Positions 50,849-62,248 of a stretch of DNA of 64,000 nucleotides are shown one piece after another. A program made the position numbers and the translations under genes. The stretch's first letter is position 1, and each line of letters begins with the position of its first letter. Source of the stretch: Fratercula arctica (Eukaryota; Chordata; Aves; Charadriiformes; Alcidae); assembly GCA_947846985.1 (NCBI GenBank), contig CANTUZ010000002.1, positions 129,976,889 through 130,040,888 on the forward strand. Reading direction: 5' to 3'. The notes beneath the pieces are model-generated. The model searched no databases and was not told the origin of the DNA. It saw nothing but the letters and a program-made list of their open reading frames with translations.

Positions 50849-51317
50849 ATCATAGAATGGTTCAGGTTGGAAGGGACCTAAAAGATCACCTAGTTCCAAC
50901 CCCCCTGCCATGGGCAGGGACACCTCCCCCTAGACCAGGTTGCTCAAAGCCCCATCCAGCCTGGCCTTGAACACTTCCAGGGATGGGGCATCCACAACTT
51001 CTCCGGGCAACCTGTTCCAGTGTCTCACCACCCTCATAGTGAAAAATTTCTTCCTAATATTTAGTCTAAATCTACCCTTTTCCAGTTTGAAGCCATTACC
51101 CATCATCCTATCATTACAGGCCCTTGTAAAGAGTCCTTGTCCAGCTTTCTTGTAGGCCCCCTTCAGATACTGGAAAGCTGCTATAAGGTCTCCCCGGACT
51201 CTTTTCTTCTCCAGGCTGAACAACCCCAACTCTCTCAGCCTGTCTTCACCGGAGAGGTGCTCCAGCCTCCGATCATCTTTGTGACCCTCCTCTGGACCCA
51301 GTACAACAGGTCCATGA
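50849..51317 (-). mobile_element. CR1 LINE, 5'-truncated, antisense
   Basis: The plus strand starts with the short reversed tail 'atcatagaatggttcaggtt'. The minus strand carries a 99-codon frame (50930-51229) with the [20 protein letters not shown] motif, a GFKLEKGRFRLNIRKKF-like stretch and RHWNRLPGEVVDAPS, ending ...RLDGALSNLV. Similarity stops near 'aacaggtccatg'. It is only slightly diverged and closely related to the copies at 42345 and 53414. No target-site duplication is evident. Confidence 0.96.
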
Positions 51318-53413
51318 TGCGTACTTATGTTGCAGCCTAAGTGATTCCTTACACTGACAGGTTGGGGTAAAAGGACATTAACCTGAAGGAAAATTTGGCT
51401 CTGGTTTCTTCTCTTGGGTCCTCCAATAGGGATTAAGGATGTTTTCTCACCTCCTTTTCTTTCTCTTGCTACATGCTCTGCTTATGGGCATTTCATCTCA
51501 CAGAACACAACCCTACACAGTTAGTAGGACCACCACTTTGTTCATACCGATTTCTCTTCTTCCTCAATACATGTAGCTCCCAAAGTTTTTAAATCCTTCC
51601 TGGCTGATTTCAGTGGGTGGGTGGGGTCTCCTCTACCCATCCTCTATAATCCAGTTTTTCACACAGCAGTTACTGTCTCAAGATCTGAAGGGATGACATT
51701 TTGGTGTGAAACTTTTTACAAAGCCACGTCTTCAGTATGGTACAGATAAGAAAATGGTATTATACAACAGAGTAAGAAGAATGCAAGGCTATTTCTTTGG
51801 AGACAAAATGTGAGTTGAGAAGTGATGGAGGCTTATTATAGACTGGCTCTGTCTTTGTTCCAGCAGCATCAGGATCATATAAAGGACACAAATATGCACA
51901 CTAGACAGCTTGAATCAAGTTATTTCCTACCAACTGGGTTTTCTAGCCCTAAAATAGGCTCAGTCTAGTCCACTTCCAATTCGGGCACCTCAGGTTTTCT
52001 CATAAGGATGCATTTTATTGCTCTAGATGATTTTAATTCACTTAGGCAAAGTACTTTGCCAGTCCGCCCTTCCCAGCAACAGTCTGATGGGTTCACTAGA
52101 GAGCTAGGCCTCAGGATGTTTGGTTTCAGCAAAGGATCACCAACTTGTTTCAGACTGCCAAATCATATGGCAATGGCATTTCTTGTCCCAAACTGTGACC
52201 TTTCTCAGTGTCACACAGGTGAGGCACAACCAACTCTCCTAGCAAGAACTCTTGGGGACATCCTGGTTTTGGTGGAAGGAGATGGTGCCGTTGCCTGACC
52301 CATGCTGCCGTTGACTTTGAGAAAACATTGCCGGAGCTGTTGAGCAGCAGATGATCTGGAATAGTTACCCTCACGATGAGAAATACTTGGTACACATATC
52401 TGAGGGTGAAATGATGCCCACACACACCTACCCAACTGTCTGTACCCTGAATGAAGAGCGGGTGGTATCTCCATGCACATTAAAGGGAAGGGGGTGATGA
52501 AGTTTGGATGCAGATATACACCCATTACAGCTTGCAGATACAATATTCACAGCCAAAGAAGCCCTTCAGTTGAATTTATCCATGTTAATTCCTATGTGTG
52601 AATTTAAAAATTTGCATGATGAAACCTTCAGTTAACATATGTGGACGTATCTAGCAGGATTGCTTCTAGACGTTGCCGAAATGGCCCAGTATCTTCACCG
52701 CAGTCTGCACAATTCTTTTCAAACATAACTGTGATTTGTATTCCAGTTGATCCTACTTGTATTAAATTTCTTAAGCTCTATACTTTTTGTGCTTTAAATC
52801 TGTTATATATTTCTAACACATGGCAATTAAATGATCAGTCTGATGATATCCACAGAAAGTTAAATAACTAATTCCATGCTGTGATATTAGCTAATATAAA
52901 ATACCTTCTATCTGTCTTTCCATATAAAAACTGTTGACAACAATTGGGTTTTGTTTGCATATTAATTAGCATACAGGTGGTTTAACTGTTTTCTATCCAC
53001 TGTTATTTCTATATCTGCTGAGAACTGCTCCTTCACGAAGCTTAAAAGCCAGGCTCTAACTCTGCAATCTTTACCTTAAGCTGCAGGAAACATCTTTTTA
53101 AAATTTATGTGTTTTCTTCCAGGAATTGGACAATTTTGGTTCCATGTAGGACCAAGCGAGTCCTGCTCTGCGGGCACTCTCCGCATCCCAACCACCATAA
53201 ACTTTTCTACCACACTTGGTTTGCATAGTCCTACTGTCACCACAGTGAAAATGACCATTTCTCTGCTGATCTATGCTGATGGCCATGGTAGCCCGAGAAT
53301 GCATACCAAACCCAGGAGCAACTACCTAAACCAATGTATCCTAATGTCTATTCAACTACCTATTTGAGTGCAAACTACCCAGTAAATAACGTATATTTGG
53401 TATTTTTTCCTTA
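51318..53413. other. Intergenic DNA without a recognisable gene
   Basis: No coding segment with a known domain. Open frames of 91-110 codons around 52008-52543 overlap on opposite strands. A 'gctgatttcagtgggtg' phrase near 51603 may be another trace of the ancient repeat seen at 18489 and 63527. Confidence 0.65.
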
Positions 53414-53776
53414 AATCATAAAATCATAGAATCATAGAATGGTTTGGGTTGGAAGGGACCTTAAAGATAATCTAGTTCCAACCCCCCTGCCATGGGCAGG
53501 GACACCTCCCACTAGATCAGGTTGCTCAGAGCCCCGTCCAGCCTGGCCTTAAAAACTTCCAGGGATGGGGCTTCCACCACCTCTCTGGGCAACCTGTTCC
53601 AGTGTCTCACCACCCTCATGGTGAAGAATTTCTTCCTAACGTCCAGTCTGAATCGACCCATCTCTAGTTTTGATCCATTCCCTCTAGTCCTACCATTACC
53701 CGACATCCTAAAAGGTCCCTCACCAGGTTTCTTGTAGGCCCCCTTAAGATACCGGTAGGCCACTATAAGGTCTCCT
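53414..53776 (-). mobile_element. CR1 LINE, 5'-truncated, antisense, young-looking
   Basis: The plus strand begins with reversed octamers ('atcataaaatcatagaatca'), then 'ggtttgggttggaagggacc'. The minus strand has an 83-codon frame (53512-53763) with [27 protein letters not shown] motifs, ending ...ARLDGALSNLI. The 5' break is at 'ctataaggtctcct', where normal CR1 sequence is replaced by inverted copies of itself (next entry). Confidence 0.96.
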
Positions 53777-53828
53777 TATAGTGAGGAGACCCCCTTATAA
53801 TTCAGCTCTCTAAATCCAGAGAGCTGAA
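53761..53828. repeat. Stacked inverted repeats at the broken end of a CR1
   Basis: Three foldbacks lie side by side. CACTATAAGG (53761-53770) pairs exactly with CCTTATAGTG (53774-53783). GGTCTCCT (53769-53776) pairs with AGGAGACC (53784-53791). TTCAGCTCTCT (53801-53811) pairs with AGAGAGCTGAA (53818-53828). The first two reuse CR1 sequence in inverted copy. This fits template switching or foldback synthesis when the element integrated or was later rearranged. Confidence 0.9.
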
Positions 53829-56120
53829 AATATTACAGATCAACTTTAATAATGGCTTTTACATTACAAAAGTGTGAATAATCTAGTTAATTTTATGGAT
53901 GCGTCTACCTTTATAAATGTTATTAGGACACACCATGGAGTTTTTCTGAAGCGTTTCCATTACCAAAATCACTTCTGTATGCCATGACATGCACTGTCTT
54001 CCTAATAATGTGCCAATCCTGGATGTAGATCCATACCGGATGTCCAAGCTGTCTAGTCACTCTGATTTGTGGAAGAGCTGTTGCTAAGAATTTTAACAGG
54101 CTGTGAACCTGCTATGGCTAAGTGACAGAAAATAAAATAAAACAAAACCACTTAGCGGTCTGGAAATTTCTTAACACCCACCATCAAATAGTCCTCCACA
54201 CAGCCGAACTATGCAATGGTGGTAGGGTCAGCTTTGGATGCGTATATGGGAAGGGTGGATATGGTTGTCTCTGTTTTCCACTATAATGACAGCTGCTAAA
54301 TGAATGAAAGCAGCAAAGTCTGAGGAAAAAAAAAAACCACAAAAAATCCCAACCAAACATTCCTCAAATTGTAAGTTAAAGGCTCAGAAAAAGATTAAAT
54401 GCCTGTCCTGCGAGGCTGCTGTCTATAAATGTCTCAGAGTTCTGTTTAAAGAGGCTTGAAAAGCTTAAGCTTTAAAACTGTAAATGCTGACTACTTTGCT
54501 TCTGCTGTAACTGTATTGCTGTTCCTCTTCACTTAAAACTATGCATTTAGGCCAAATTTACTGATTCAAAAATGTTATCACTCACTGCCATCTAGTGTTA
54601 ATGGTACAGATTGTCAGGAATTTAAAATTACTTTTCTGGCTTTAAGAATTAAAAAAAAAAAAAACCAACCAAATTTTTCAAGTTTGGCCTTATCCTTTGA
54701 ACCTCGACATTCCTGTTGCCACTGACAGAGGGAGCTGCAGAGGCACAGGAGCTCAGAAAACCCCAAGAGTTTATTCATAGGAATAGATTGCCACAATGCA
54801 ATTTCAATGACCACAGTTACCTTCAATTTTACTTTCTTGATTCTGACTCTCCCCGTTTCACTGTCTCACGCCAGACTTGGTCCTGAAGCAGCCTCCACAG
54901 CTGCTCCTCCTGCAGTCTGCAGGGCAGACACAGCTGCTTCACAGCACGCCTTCCTCATCCCCTAGTTGTCAAGAGAAAACTGGAGACACTGTTAATGCTC
55001 TATGCACCGCGTTTCTTTCCACCTGGGTATGGGAGAGCGATGGTACAGACCAGATCTCAGCAGCACAGTTAGACTGTGCTCCAGAGGCAGACGTAAGGAT
55101 GGACACAGTCACAGAGCAATGCGTATGTCCACACCCCCAACCTGCTGTTTGAATGCAGTAGCCATGTGCTTATTTTCTGCCTCAAATTATTACTTAACTG
55201 TACTACTACAGTCACACTTAAATGCAAAATGCCTACAGAGATTCTGGGAGGCAAACCCAGAACTGAACTTCAGTTTTAACAGCAAACACCTTCAGTTCCA
55301 ACTGCTGTGGATTTATGCCACAGGATTCAAAGGTATCAATGAATCTTGCTAGTGAAGACAAACAGACTCCAAAGGCTTCCTGAATCTCTAGAGATGCCGT
55401 TGGCTGTTAGATATTAAGCAACTGATCACCTTAGTAAGTGTAGCAGAATGGGCATAACCAGTGATAACCACCTCCTTTCTTTATTTTACCAGGCAAGGAT
55501 TTAAAGGCTCAAAGTTGGGATAAAGCAGTTGGGTGAGAAAGCATCTTCCCTACTGAACAGCACGTTATCCATGGCAATTTTAAGCCACAAGTCTCACTAA
55601 TTTACAGTGCATATTTCTATGTTTTCTGAAGACTGGACAAGTTCTGTACTGTGTGAATTACCTTCTGGTGGCTACCTCTTAAATAAACAAGAATCATAAC
55701 CGTTCTTTACATAAAGAATTAATGTATATTAAGTTCTTAAAGAAAATGTCTGAATTCAAAAGCAGACCACAGAGCGTTACAACCACATGTAGCCATAAGT
55801 AGTTTATTAGCGCTGTTCTTGAAACAAATATACTCAGGTACTTAAACAGTTTAATTCATGTTTATTTCCACATTTGATATACTACTGTATATTACATAAT
55901 GCACTGAATATCGAGTAAATAAATAATAAAACCAAAGTGCAGATTAAAGCAGCAAAGTCAGTTTTTAGGTTATCAGGAAGGCCAAAATCACATTAGCAAG
56001 CAAGTTGTAAATCACTAATATTTAATACATCATTCTATCATTGCTATATGCATGCTAGTATAAATGATCCCTCTGAGAACTGCATATAGTTATCCACAAA
56101 AGAAAACAATCCTTCCCTTA
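53829..56120. other. Intergenic DNA downstream of TRPA1
   Basis: No coding segment recognised. It contains A-runs followed by CCACAAAAAATCCCAACC (54325-54358) and CCAACCAAA (54651-54673). Part of its right end could belong to the TRPA1 3' UTR if a distal poly(A) site is used: AATAAA on the minus strand also occurs at 55861-55866 and 55803-55808. Confidence 0.55.
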
Positions 56121-56678
56121 CATTACATTTTCTTGATCTTTTTATTTCTTACCTTTCAGGCCTGATCCTGCAGTCCTTACTCAGCAAAACTTCCAACGCA
56201 ATCTGTCAGGTTAGTTTCTTACTTTTTCGTTAAGGTACATAAAGCCCATTGGCTGCCTCAAAACATCTGAATACTAAATGATTAGAGTTTGAATTTCTAA
56301 AAATTTGGAAATTCTAAAAATATTTGTAACAGCAAATAATGTGATTAAGTCCAGATGTAAGAGTGCTAGGACCAAATCCAGGAACAGAGCTAGACAGAAG
56401 CCTCAGGAACTGTCAGGACAGCAAGGTTGGCATCTGGTGAGTTAGGCACTTTCCTGATTAGCCAGCTACTTTTAGGATCACAGTTTTGGACGTAGACATC
56501 TTCAGTCTTCTTAAATACTGTTTCGAGCACCTGCATCCATTTTTTTTTTTGGATCTGGCCTTTTTTTTTTTTTATACTTGAATACATGATGTATCACATT
56601 AACATTATGCACAGACAATAAGAGAAGTGACCCTAAAGTAAAACAAAATGATAATACAACACGATATCATAGTCATGT
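56121..56678 (-). other. TRPA1: Probable TRPA1 3' UTR (extent uncertain)
   Basis: Sequence immediately following the TRPA1 stop codon. The first canonical AATAAA on the minus strand downstream of the stop is at 56141-56146, so cleavage near 56,120 would give a UTR of about 560 nt. More distal AATAAA hexamers exist, so the true end could lie further left. A 65-codon minus-strand frame inside it (56390-56587) has no recognisable domain. Confidence 0.4.
56141..56146 (-). terminator. TRPA1: Candidate poly(A) signal for TRPA1
   Basis: TTTATT on the plus strand is AATAAA on the coding strand, about 535 nt after the stop codon. It is the nearest exact hexamer downstream of the gene. A downstream U/GU element was not convincingly resolved. 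Confidence 0.35.
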
Positions 56679-56910
56679 CTAGAAGAAGCTATTGTTCTTT
56701 TCTGTGCTTGGGTTAGACACATTTGTTTTAACAGCTTTTAACACTGTATCCCATTTACTATTCTTGTGCTCTAACTGCCTTTTCCTAAACTTGTGCTGAA
56801 ATAAGTCATTGCTGTCTTCATCCTCAGCCTCTGACACTATCTCCATTTTTTGGATAATCAATTTAATGAGGTCATGTTGCTTTTCCAACAGTGTTGATAT
56901 ATCTTTGAGC
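56679..56910 (-). CDS. TRPA1: TRPA1 last exon: C-terminal coiled coil and stop
   Basis: The final coding exon (1 split-codon base, 76 codons, TAG at 56679-56681). The acceptor is a strong polypyrimidine run ending in AG (plus-strand CT at 56911-56912). It completes the split Arg codon from the preceding exon and reads LKDISTLLEKQHDLIKLIIQ, then a KMEIVSEAEDED acidic stretch and a basic ...KWDTVLKAVK region. The first part is the heptad-rich helix that forms the four-stranded coiled coil under the TRPA1 pore and contacts inositol polyphosphates in known structures. The end (...NPSTEKNNSFF) is about seven residues longer than the human C-terminus as I remember it. It is intact with no frameshift. 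Confidence 0.96.
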
Positions 56911-58527
56911 CTAAAAAAAAGCAAAAAAAGACAAATATGCATACAGCAGGCTTTGCCATTTGGTTTCAAAGGGCATTTTAGTTATTAAAATTACAGATGT
57001 AAAAGACCTGACAGCCCTCAACTTCACCCTTCTGCTAACAAAGAATATTATCCGGACTACATTTAATTTTTCAAGCTGTGGTACTTCTCCAGGTTTCAGG
57101 AAATAGGATTAAAGAACAAATTCCTGGTTCTTGAGAAAAGTAACTTACTATATACTTAAGGTAAGAGCAACTTCACTCTCAAAATAAAATTCCGAACAGT
57201 TCTATCAAAAGTTTCTCCTATTGACTGAAGTAATCTGGCAAGAGAAAAGGGCCAGATTTCCAATGGCAGTTAAGCATCCACAAACATTTAGTGAACTTCA
57301 CAACGACTTTAACAGCATCAGAGAGACACTGATGAGACATTTAGATGTATTTGCCTTTTTTTTCACAATAATTAAAATACTGCAGCAATTAGCTAACATT
57401 ACTACGAAGCAAAAAAAAAGCCCACCCCAAATCAAAAAACAAAACCATACACTCAGCACTGACTGCCACTAGCTTCAGTAGGAACTGAACTCTGTTTTTA
57501 ACTCTGACAATAAAAAAATATTGTCAACATAGTAAAACAAACTTTTCAGACAGTATTTTCAGAGCAGTAAACATAACTTTCCATAGTGAAATGGCCACAA
57601 GTTATTCTCTCCCAAATAATTTTATAATTTTATAAAATGATAGATTTCTTCCTTCTCTGTAGGAAAAAAAAAAGAAAAGAGTATGTTCTGTGTTGGTTCC
57701 TAGTATAAATATGTAGCATGGATTTGAAGAAAGACTTGTTAAATTCCATTGTTTGCCTGCATCTGTAGGGTGCATTCTCACCCCTTCAGCTCTTGCTGAG
57801 TCCTTCGTGCAAACAAATACTTAAACAGAATCTGTGCAGGGAGACAAAAATTTAGTAGATTAAAAAAAAAAAAAAAGGAGAAAGGAAAAAAAGAGAGAAA
57901 AAAAGAGCAGGGGAGAGTGAGACAGAGTGAGAAAGAATAGATTTTCCTAGCTGTACATGCACACAAGGCTTTTCTGAAACCATTCTTATGGATATATTGG
58001 TAAGACGAGTAAGAAAGGTAGTACAGAGGACTCCTTCCCAGGCTTTGGGAAACAGGTAATTTGTTCAAAGGAGAACCAGGACACCAATCCATTTTTGGGG
58101 ATACAATCTGAAGCAGATTTACCATTGGACCAGTGGGAAGTCAGTTATATTTGCAAACCAATTGGAATTACATCAATTGTGAGTTTAAAATGACCCTTGA
58201 CAACCTCCATCACAAACCTCTAATTCTGAAATGTAAATGCATTTTCCCCATTAGTTCAGTTTACTTTAATGAGCAAACAAGCTTGTTCTCTTTCTCCGCC
58301 ATGGGATGAAAATCTCTCTTCACCACACAAGTATTTTAAAGTCAAATACATTACAGAATATAAAATAATAAGTTACTATAGTGAGGCAGCTTGCTTAAAG
58401 ATACATTGAATTTTACTTTTTAGGTACAGTATGGACAATATGGATTTAGAACACTTTTTAAAATAGGAATATACTTTTAATATTGGTTCTACTTATTTTT
58501 ACAGCAGTACAATAACACAACGGATAC
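56911..58527 (-). other. TRPA1: TRPA1 intron between the last two coding exons
   Basis: A 1,617-nt GT-AG intron in phase 2, splitting an Arg codon AG|G. It contains A-rich and purine-rich simple stretches (for example 57861-57930) but no transposon or gene that I recognise. Confidence 0.9.
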
Positions 58528-58625
58528 CTGTATTTCTGCTTCAGAACTTCCAGTTCTAATGTTGTATCAGTGCTCTGTGCATCTGTGGTAGAGTCCTCAC
58601 ACCCAAAGCAATACTGGAACACGCT
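58528..58625 (-). CDS. TRPA1: TRPA1 penultimate exon: variable C-terminal linker
   Basis: A 98-nt exon with an acceptor after 'ttttgtttag' and donor CAG|GTATCC. It starts in phase 0 and ends with two bases of the Arg codon. It encodes SVFQYCFGCEDSTTDAQSTD, then TTLELEVLKQKY. The LE-E-LKQKYR end is the strongly conserved lead-in to the coiled coil. The first 20 residues are poorly conserved against human TRPA1, which has a differently spaced Cys/Phe-rich segment here. Choosing the AG two bases further in would shift the frame and destroy the LKQKYR match, which fixes the acceptor. Confidence 0.95.
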
Positions 58626-59147
58626 CTAAACAAAACATGGAACCAAACTGAAATCAGATACCACAGTCTGACAATAGATTAAAAATCCCAAATAAGGGCA
58701 TGGTAACAGTCTCCACACAGTGTTACAAGTTGAAAAGGGTTTCTGTTATGAAGTTATTTTTTTGTATATTAAACATTTATTTTACAAATTCTATTTAATT
58801 AGAAAATTCAGTCTACCAACAACAGCTGAAATGAAAAGTAAACAAATAAAAGAAGAAATGCCAAAAGAGAGTAATTCTATTTTCTGTCTGAATAACTTTT
58901 GTAGCTCTTCTCACTTAGTAAAGTCACAGATCACTGAGAATTCAAACTCTAATTATATCTGAATAAGTCAGGCTGCACTCAAGCTGATTTATCATTTTCA
59001 CTCAAGATAGTCAAGGTCTAATCACGATTCCACTGATGTCAGTTAATGACTAAGTCTCATTAATACAATGTTCCTAACAATCTGCATTCAAAGTCGATCA
59101 TATCACATCTTAGTAAGAATACTTTAGTTTAAGATTCACCATCTTAC

Positions 59148-59258
59148 CATAAATCCACAGTATCTTGGCCTGTTGGGATATACAGTGATTGATTCCTGGT
59201 CCACTCGGCTTAAGAACCAAAATGGTAGCTTCTTCTCTAAGTTGGTGTGAAGATTAAC
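59148..59258 (-). CDS. TRPA1: TRPA1 exon: post-S6 C-terminal region
   Basis: A 111-nt, phase-0/phase-0 exon (37 codons), with acceptor 'acttttag' and donor ATG|GTAAGA. It encodes VNLHTNLEKKLPFWFLSRVD, then QESITVYPNRPRYCGFM. The LHT-LEKKLP-WFL-VDQ-S--VYPN-PR pattern is diagnostic of TRPA1. It follows the TRP-like helices and packs beneath the membrane in the allosteric nexus that couples cytoplasmic electrophile sensing to the gate. It is intact. Confidence 0.97.
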
Positions 59259-61234
59259 CTAAAAGTAGTTTTGCATGTAGAATAAGATATATTCTCTTAA
59301 GATAAAGACATATTATCATGTGAAAATAACCATCATGTCATTGTATTCAATCACTATTACCAGATGTCAAGTCTCAGAGGATATCGATGCTGCAAACAAT
59401 GGTATAACATTTGAACAGTCCAGCCCAGACACGAAAACCATCCAGTCACAGCAGTATTGAGCATCTTCGTAGAATCAATTATTCCGCATAGATGCACACT
59501 CTTATAACTAAATGGTTCCAAAACTGAGTTAGCTCTTGTGTAATGGCTTGAATAGCTCCTTAGTACACTGCAGGTTGCAGAATAGAATTACAGGGCAGAA
59601 ACATTCAAAAGACAGAATACCTATCATAGCCATGGGTTTTAAGACCAAATAACAATGGGAAACAAGAGTGATCTTTCTCTCTTTAATTGTGCTATACCCT
59701 TTTACTAGATTATGACAGAGTCATTATAGATTAAGATGCCAGTGGAATGTCTGTGAGAAAAGGAGTTTTCCCTTAGGTAGAAACAAGTATGTTATATATG
59801 AGTGCCTTTTCAGGTGATGCTACCTTTCCAGGCATTCTCAAATTGCTACAGAAACACAGACCATATGTATCTAAAAGAAGACGATGCACAGTACAAGCCT
59901 ATTGCAGACAACCATAATCCTGTCAAACGTACAGAAGGTTACACGCTTCGTAAAGATTTTGTAGTACTGTCTGAAGTTGCAAGACAATATCCTTCCTGAG
60001 CATTCTGTTGACAAAGAAATACCTAAACAGGTGAAAAGCATTAACTGCTACAAGAACTGCCCTTATACCTCTGCTTTAGTCATTTGTATCTCTAGCAAAT
60101 GAAATATCTCTTGGGAGGAAATGTTACTCTAAAAGAGAATTCTTCAAATACACTTGAACTAAGCAAGTACAACACAAAATTTAGTTACGTGACTACTAGA
60201 AGTTATTTCTGAGATGTTCTTGTTCTTGGGTATTCTGCCTGTGCACTCTCTTCTTTATGCTCAGCCACTAGGTAGGCTCTGAAACTTTTTACAAAATGCA
60301 AATCCAGCAGGGAACACAGTCAAAGCCACTCTTTGCATCATACAGACTTCGAGCAGAACTTCAAGAAAGCACATGGACAGACAGTTTCTAACAACATGTC
60401 AGTGAGACGTAATCTTTATTCTTTATTTGACAGGTGTATACTTTGTGTATTTCCACTTGCGAAAGTCAAGCTTGATATACAGTTCACAAGGAAAAAAAGC
60501 TTTTGAAAACTGTATGCCAAATTTATCATTTCTTAAAATGAAAATTTTAGGAATTTGTGCTATTGCCCTAGTCCCAGTTTGTAAACTGTAAGGACTACAT
60601 TTGCAAAAGCCACTTTGAAAATATCATGCATATTGTTATATGCACTATATAGATGCATAGAGTTTTCAAAAGCATATAGGTTACTAAAGCCTTCTGATTT
60701 CAACAGAAATTGTTAGGTGTCTTTATGCATCTTAAGGTAACTTAGAACATTTAGAAATGTGACGTTAAGTTCTTTAGTTATGCTTGGTATTGCATAGTAT
60801 CTCCTCAGTACACAAACCAGCATGAGCCTTCAGTACACTGCAGTGAATTTGGTGTCCTTTTCATTTCTGTGTACCTTAATCTTTTTCCTACTGCATCAAT
60901 TCTCTCCTTCAAAGGCAACTCGCCAATTTCAAATATTGCATTTACTCATGTTGAGATTCTGTTTTTGGAACTTATTGAATTGAACTGTCAGAATTTATTG
61001 AACTGACTGTTCAAAAGATCCTTAAAAATGCATTTGCTTATGCATGTCCTTGACGATGACTCACATGACTGAAAATGAGATTCAGAATAGGATGTCCATG
61101 TTCACCAATTTGCTTTACAGAGATGCTAAGATGGTACTTAGGGATGTTGATGATAAATCAGCTAATTATCTAAATGGTGTCCTAACAATGATATCTACTT
61201 CCTATAGTTGGTGCTTCTATGGTATGCTACTTAC
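59259..61234 (-). other. TRPA1: TRPA1 intron
   Basis: A 1,976-nt phase-0 GT-AG intron. AT-rich, with no recognisable transposon, RNA gene or exon on either strand. Confidence 0.9.
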
Positions 61235-61303
61235 CTGCATTGCAATTCTTTTGAGTGCAGCGTATTTTTGTACTTCAGCTATGTCCCCAACAGCCAAACC
61301 AAT
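61235..61303 (-). CDS. TRPA1: TRPA1 exon: end of S6 and TRP-like helix
   Basis: A 69-nt, phase-0/phase-0 exon (23 codons), with acceptor 'ggtattttcag' and donor CAG|GTAAGT. It encodes IGLAVGDIAEVQKYAALKRI plus AMQ. The first residues finish the S6 gate-lining helix. GDIAEVQK-A-LKRIAMQ is the TRP-like domain that links S6 to the cytoplasmic part and is nearly invariant among vertebrate TRPA1 proteins. The plus-strand open frame 61044-61307 overlapping it is only a shadow. Confidence 0.98.
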
Positions 61304-62248
61304 CTGAAAATACCAAGAAAGGTTTTTTTCCTGGTCTCTGTGATTTCAATTGTATTCCTTATTCACTTTTAAATCCAAAATAACTCTAAAGTCAAATTCA
61401 TTTTGCTTCACTTGCATTTGTAAATGTACCTCTTTTGTGCATATTTGGAAAATCCATATCAAGAAACGTAGTAAGCTTTTTTAATGCTAATGATCTGACT
61501 ACCAATGAGGCACTAAAGAGCTACTTCAAAAATTTGTCGAGAATAATATCCCTTCTTTTTGATTCTTCATTACTACTGTTACGTTAAAAAACTTGTTGGC
61601 TTCTTGATTGAATAGGATCATGGCAGCAATAAATAACTTAAAAAACCCGAATTGCTTGATTTTTATTGCTCAGCTCATACAAAAACTTGATTTCCTAAAA
61701 AAAATTGATGTTCAATGAAACATGGCTGAAGCCATTACCAGGTTTTCTGATTCTTTTTGTTCAGGTCTGGCTCATTAGTTAGTTTTAACAATACTGTTGA
61801 CTGCTGTTTTGTGTGCAATGAAGATCTAGCTTTTGGCTTTTTTTAAAAAGAAAATACTGTTAGCACTAGGTTATGATATGCAAGGAGCTGAACAATTAAG
61901 ACTACACCTACTCTACGAGGCATGCATTTATCAAAGTACTTCTTGAAATCATTGTTCCCCAGTTTTCTTTATCAAGAACTCATAATAATACATTGCAGCT
62001 CGAATTCAAATTCCATCACATTTACTACCTAAAGATATACAAGAGTTAATTGTGGGAAAATACTCAGAACAGTAAACTGGAGGGGAAATGAGTCCAGGGA
62101 AAGGCAACTTTTAATATCTTACTGAAAATATCAATTTGTTAAATAATGAATGAATGTCACAAATCAGCACTAAAGTTATTCTATATGCTAAATCTGTATA
62201 TAAATCTGTGCTTAACCACTTTTGTATATTAATAAGTAGTTTACTTAC
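61304..62248 (-). other. TRPA1: TRPA1 intron
   Basis: A 945-nt phase-0 intron with a GTAAGT donor after the S6 exon. No recognisable inserted element. Confidence 0.9.

Noticed and set aside
8058..53776. Target-site duplications around the CR1 copies
   Set aside because: Flanks of the tails and of the truncated ends were compared by eye and no convincing direct repeats were found, which is usual for CR1.
56390..56587. 65-codon minus-strand frame beyond the TRPA1 stop
   Set aside because: Lies in the presumed 3' UTR, starts in a lysine-rich run made by an A-tract, and has no known domain.
61044..61307. 87-codon plus-strand frame over a TRPA1 exon
   Set aside because: Antisense shadow of the conserved TRP-like exon; the conserved protein is on the minus strand.
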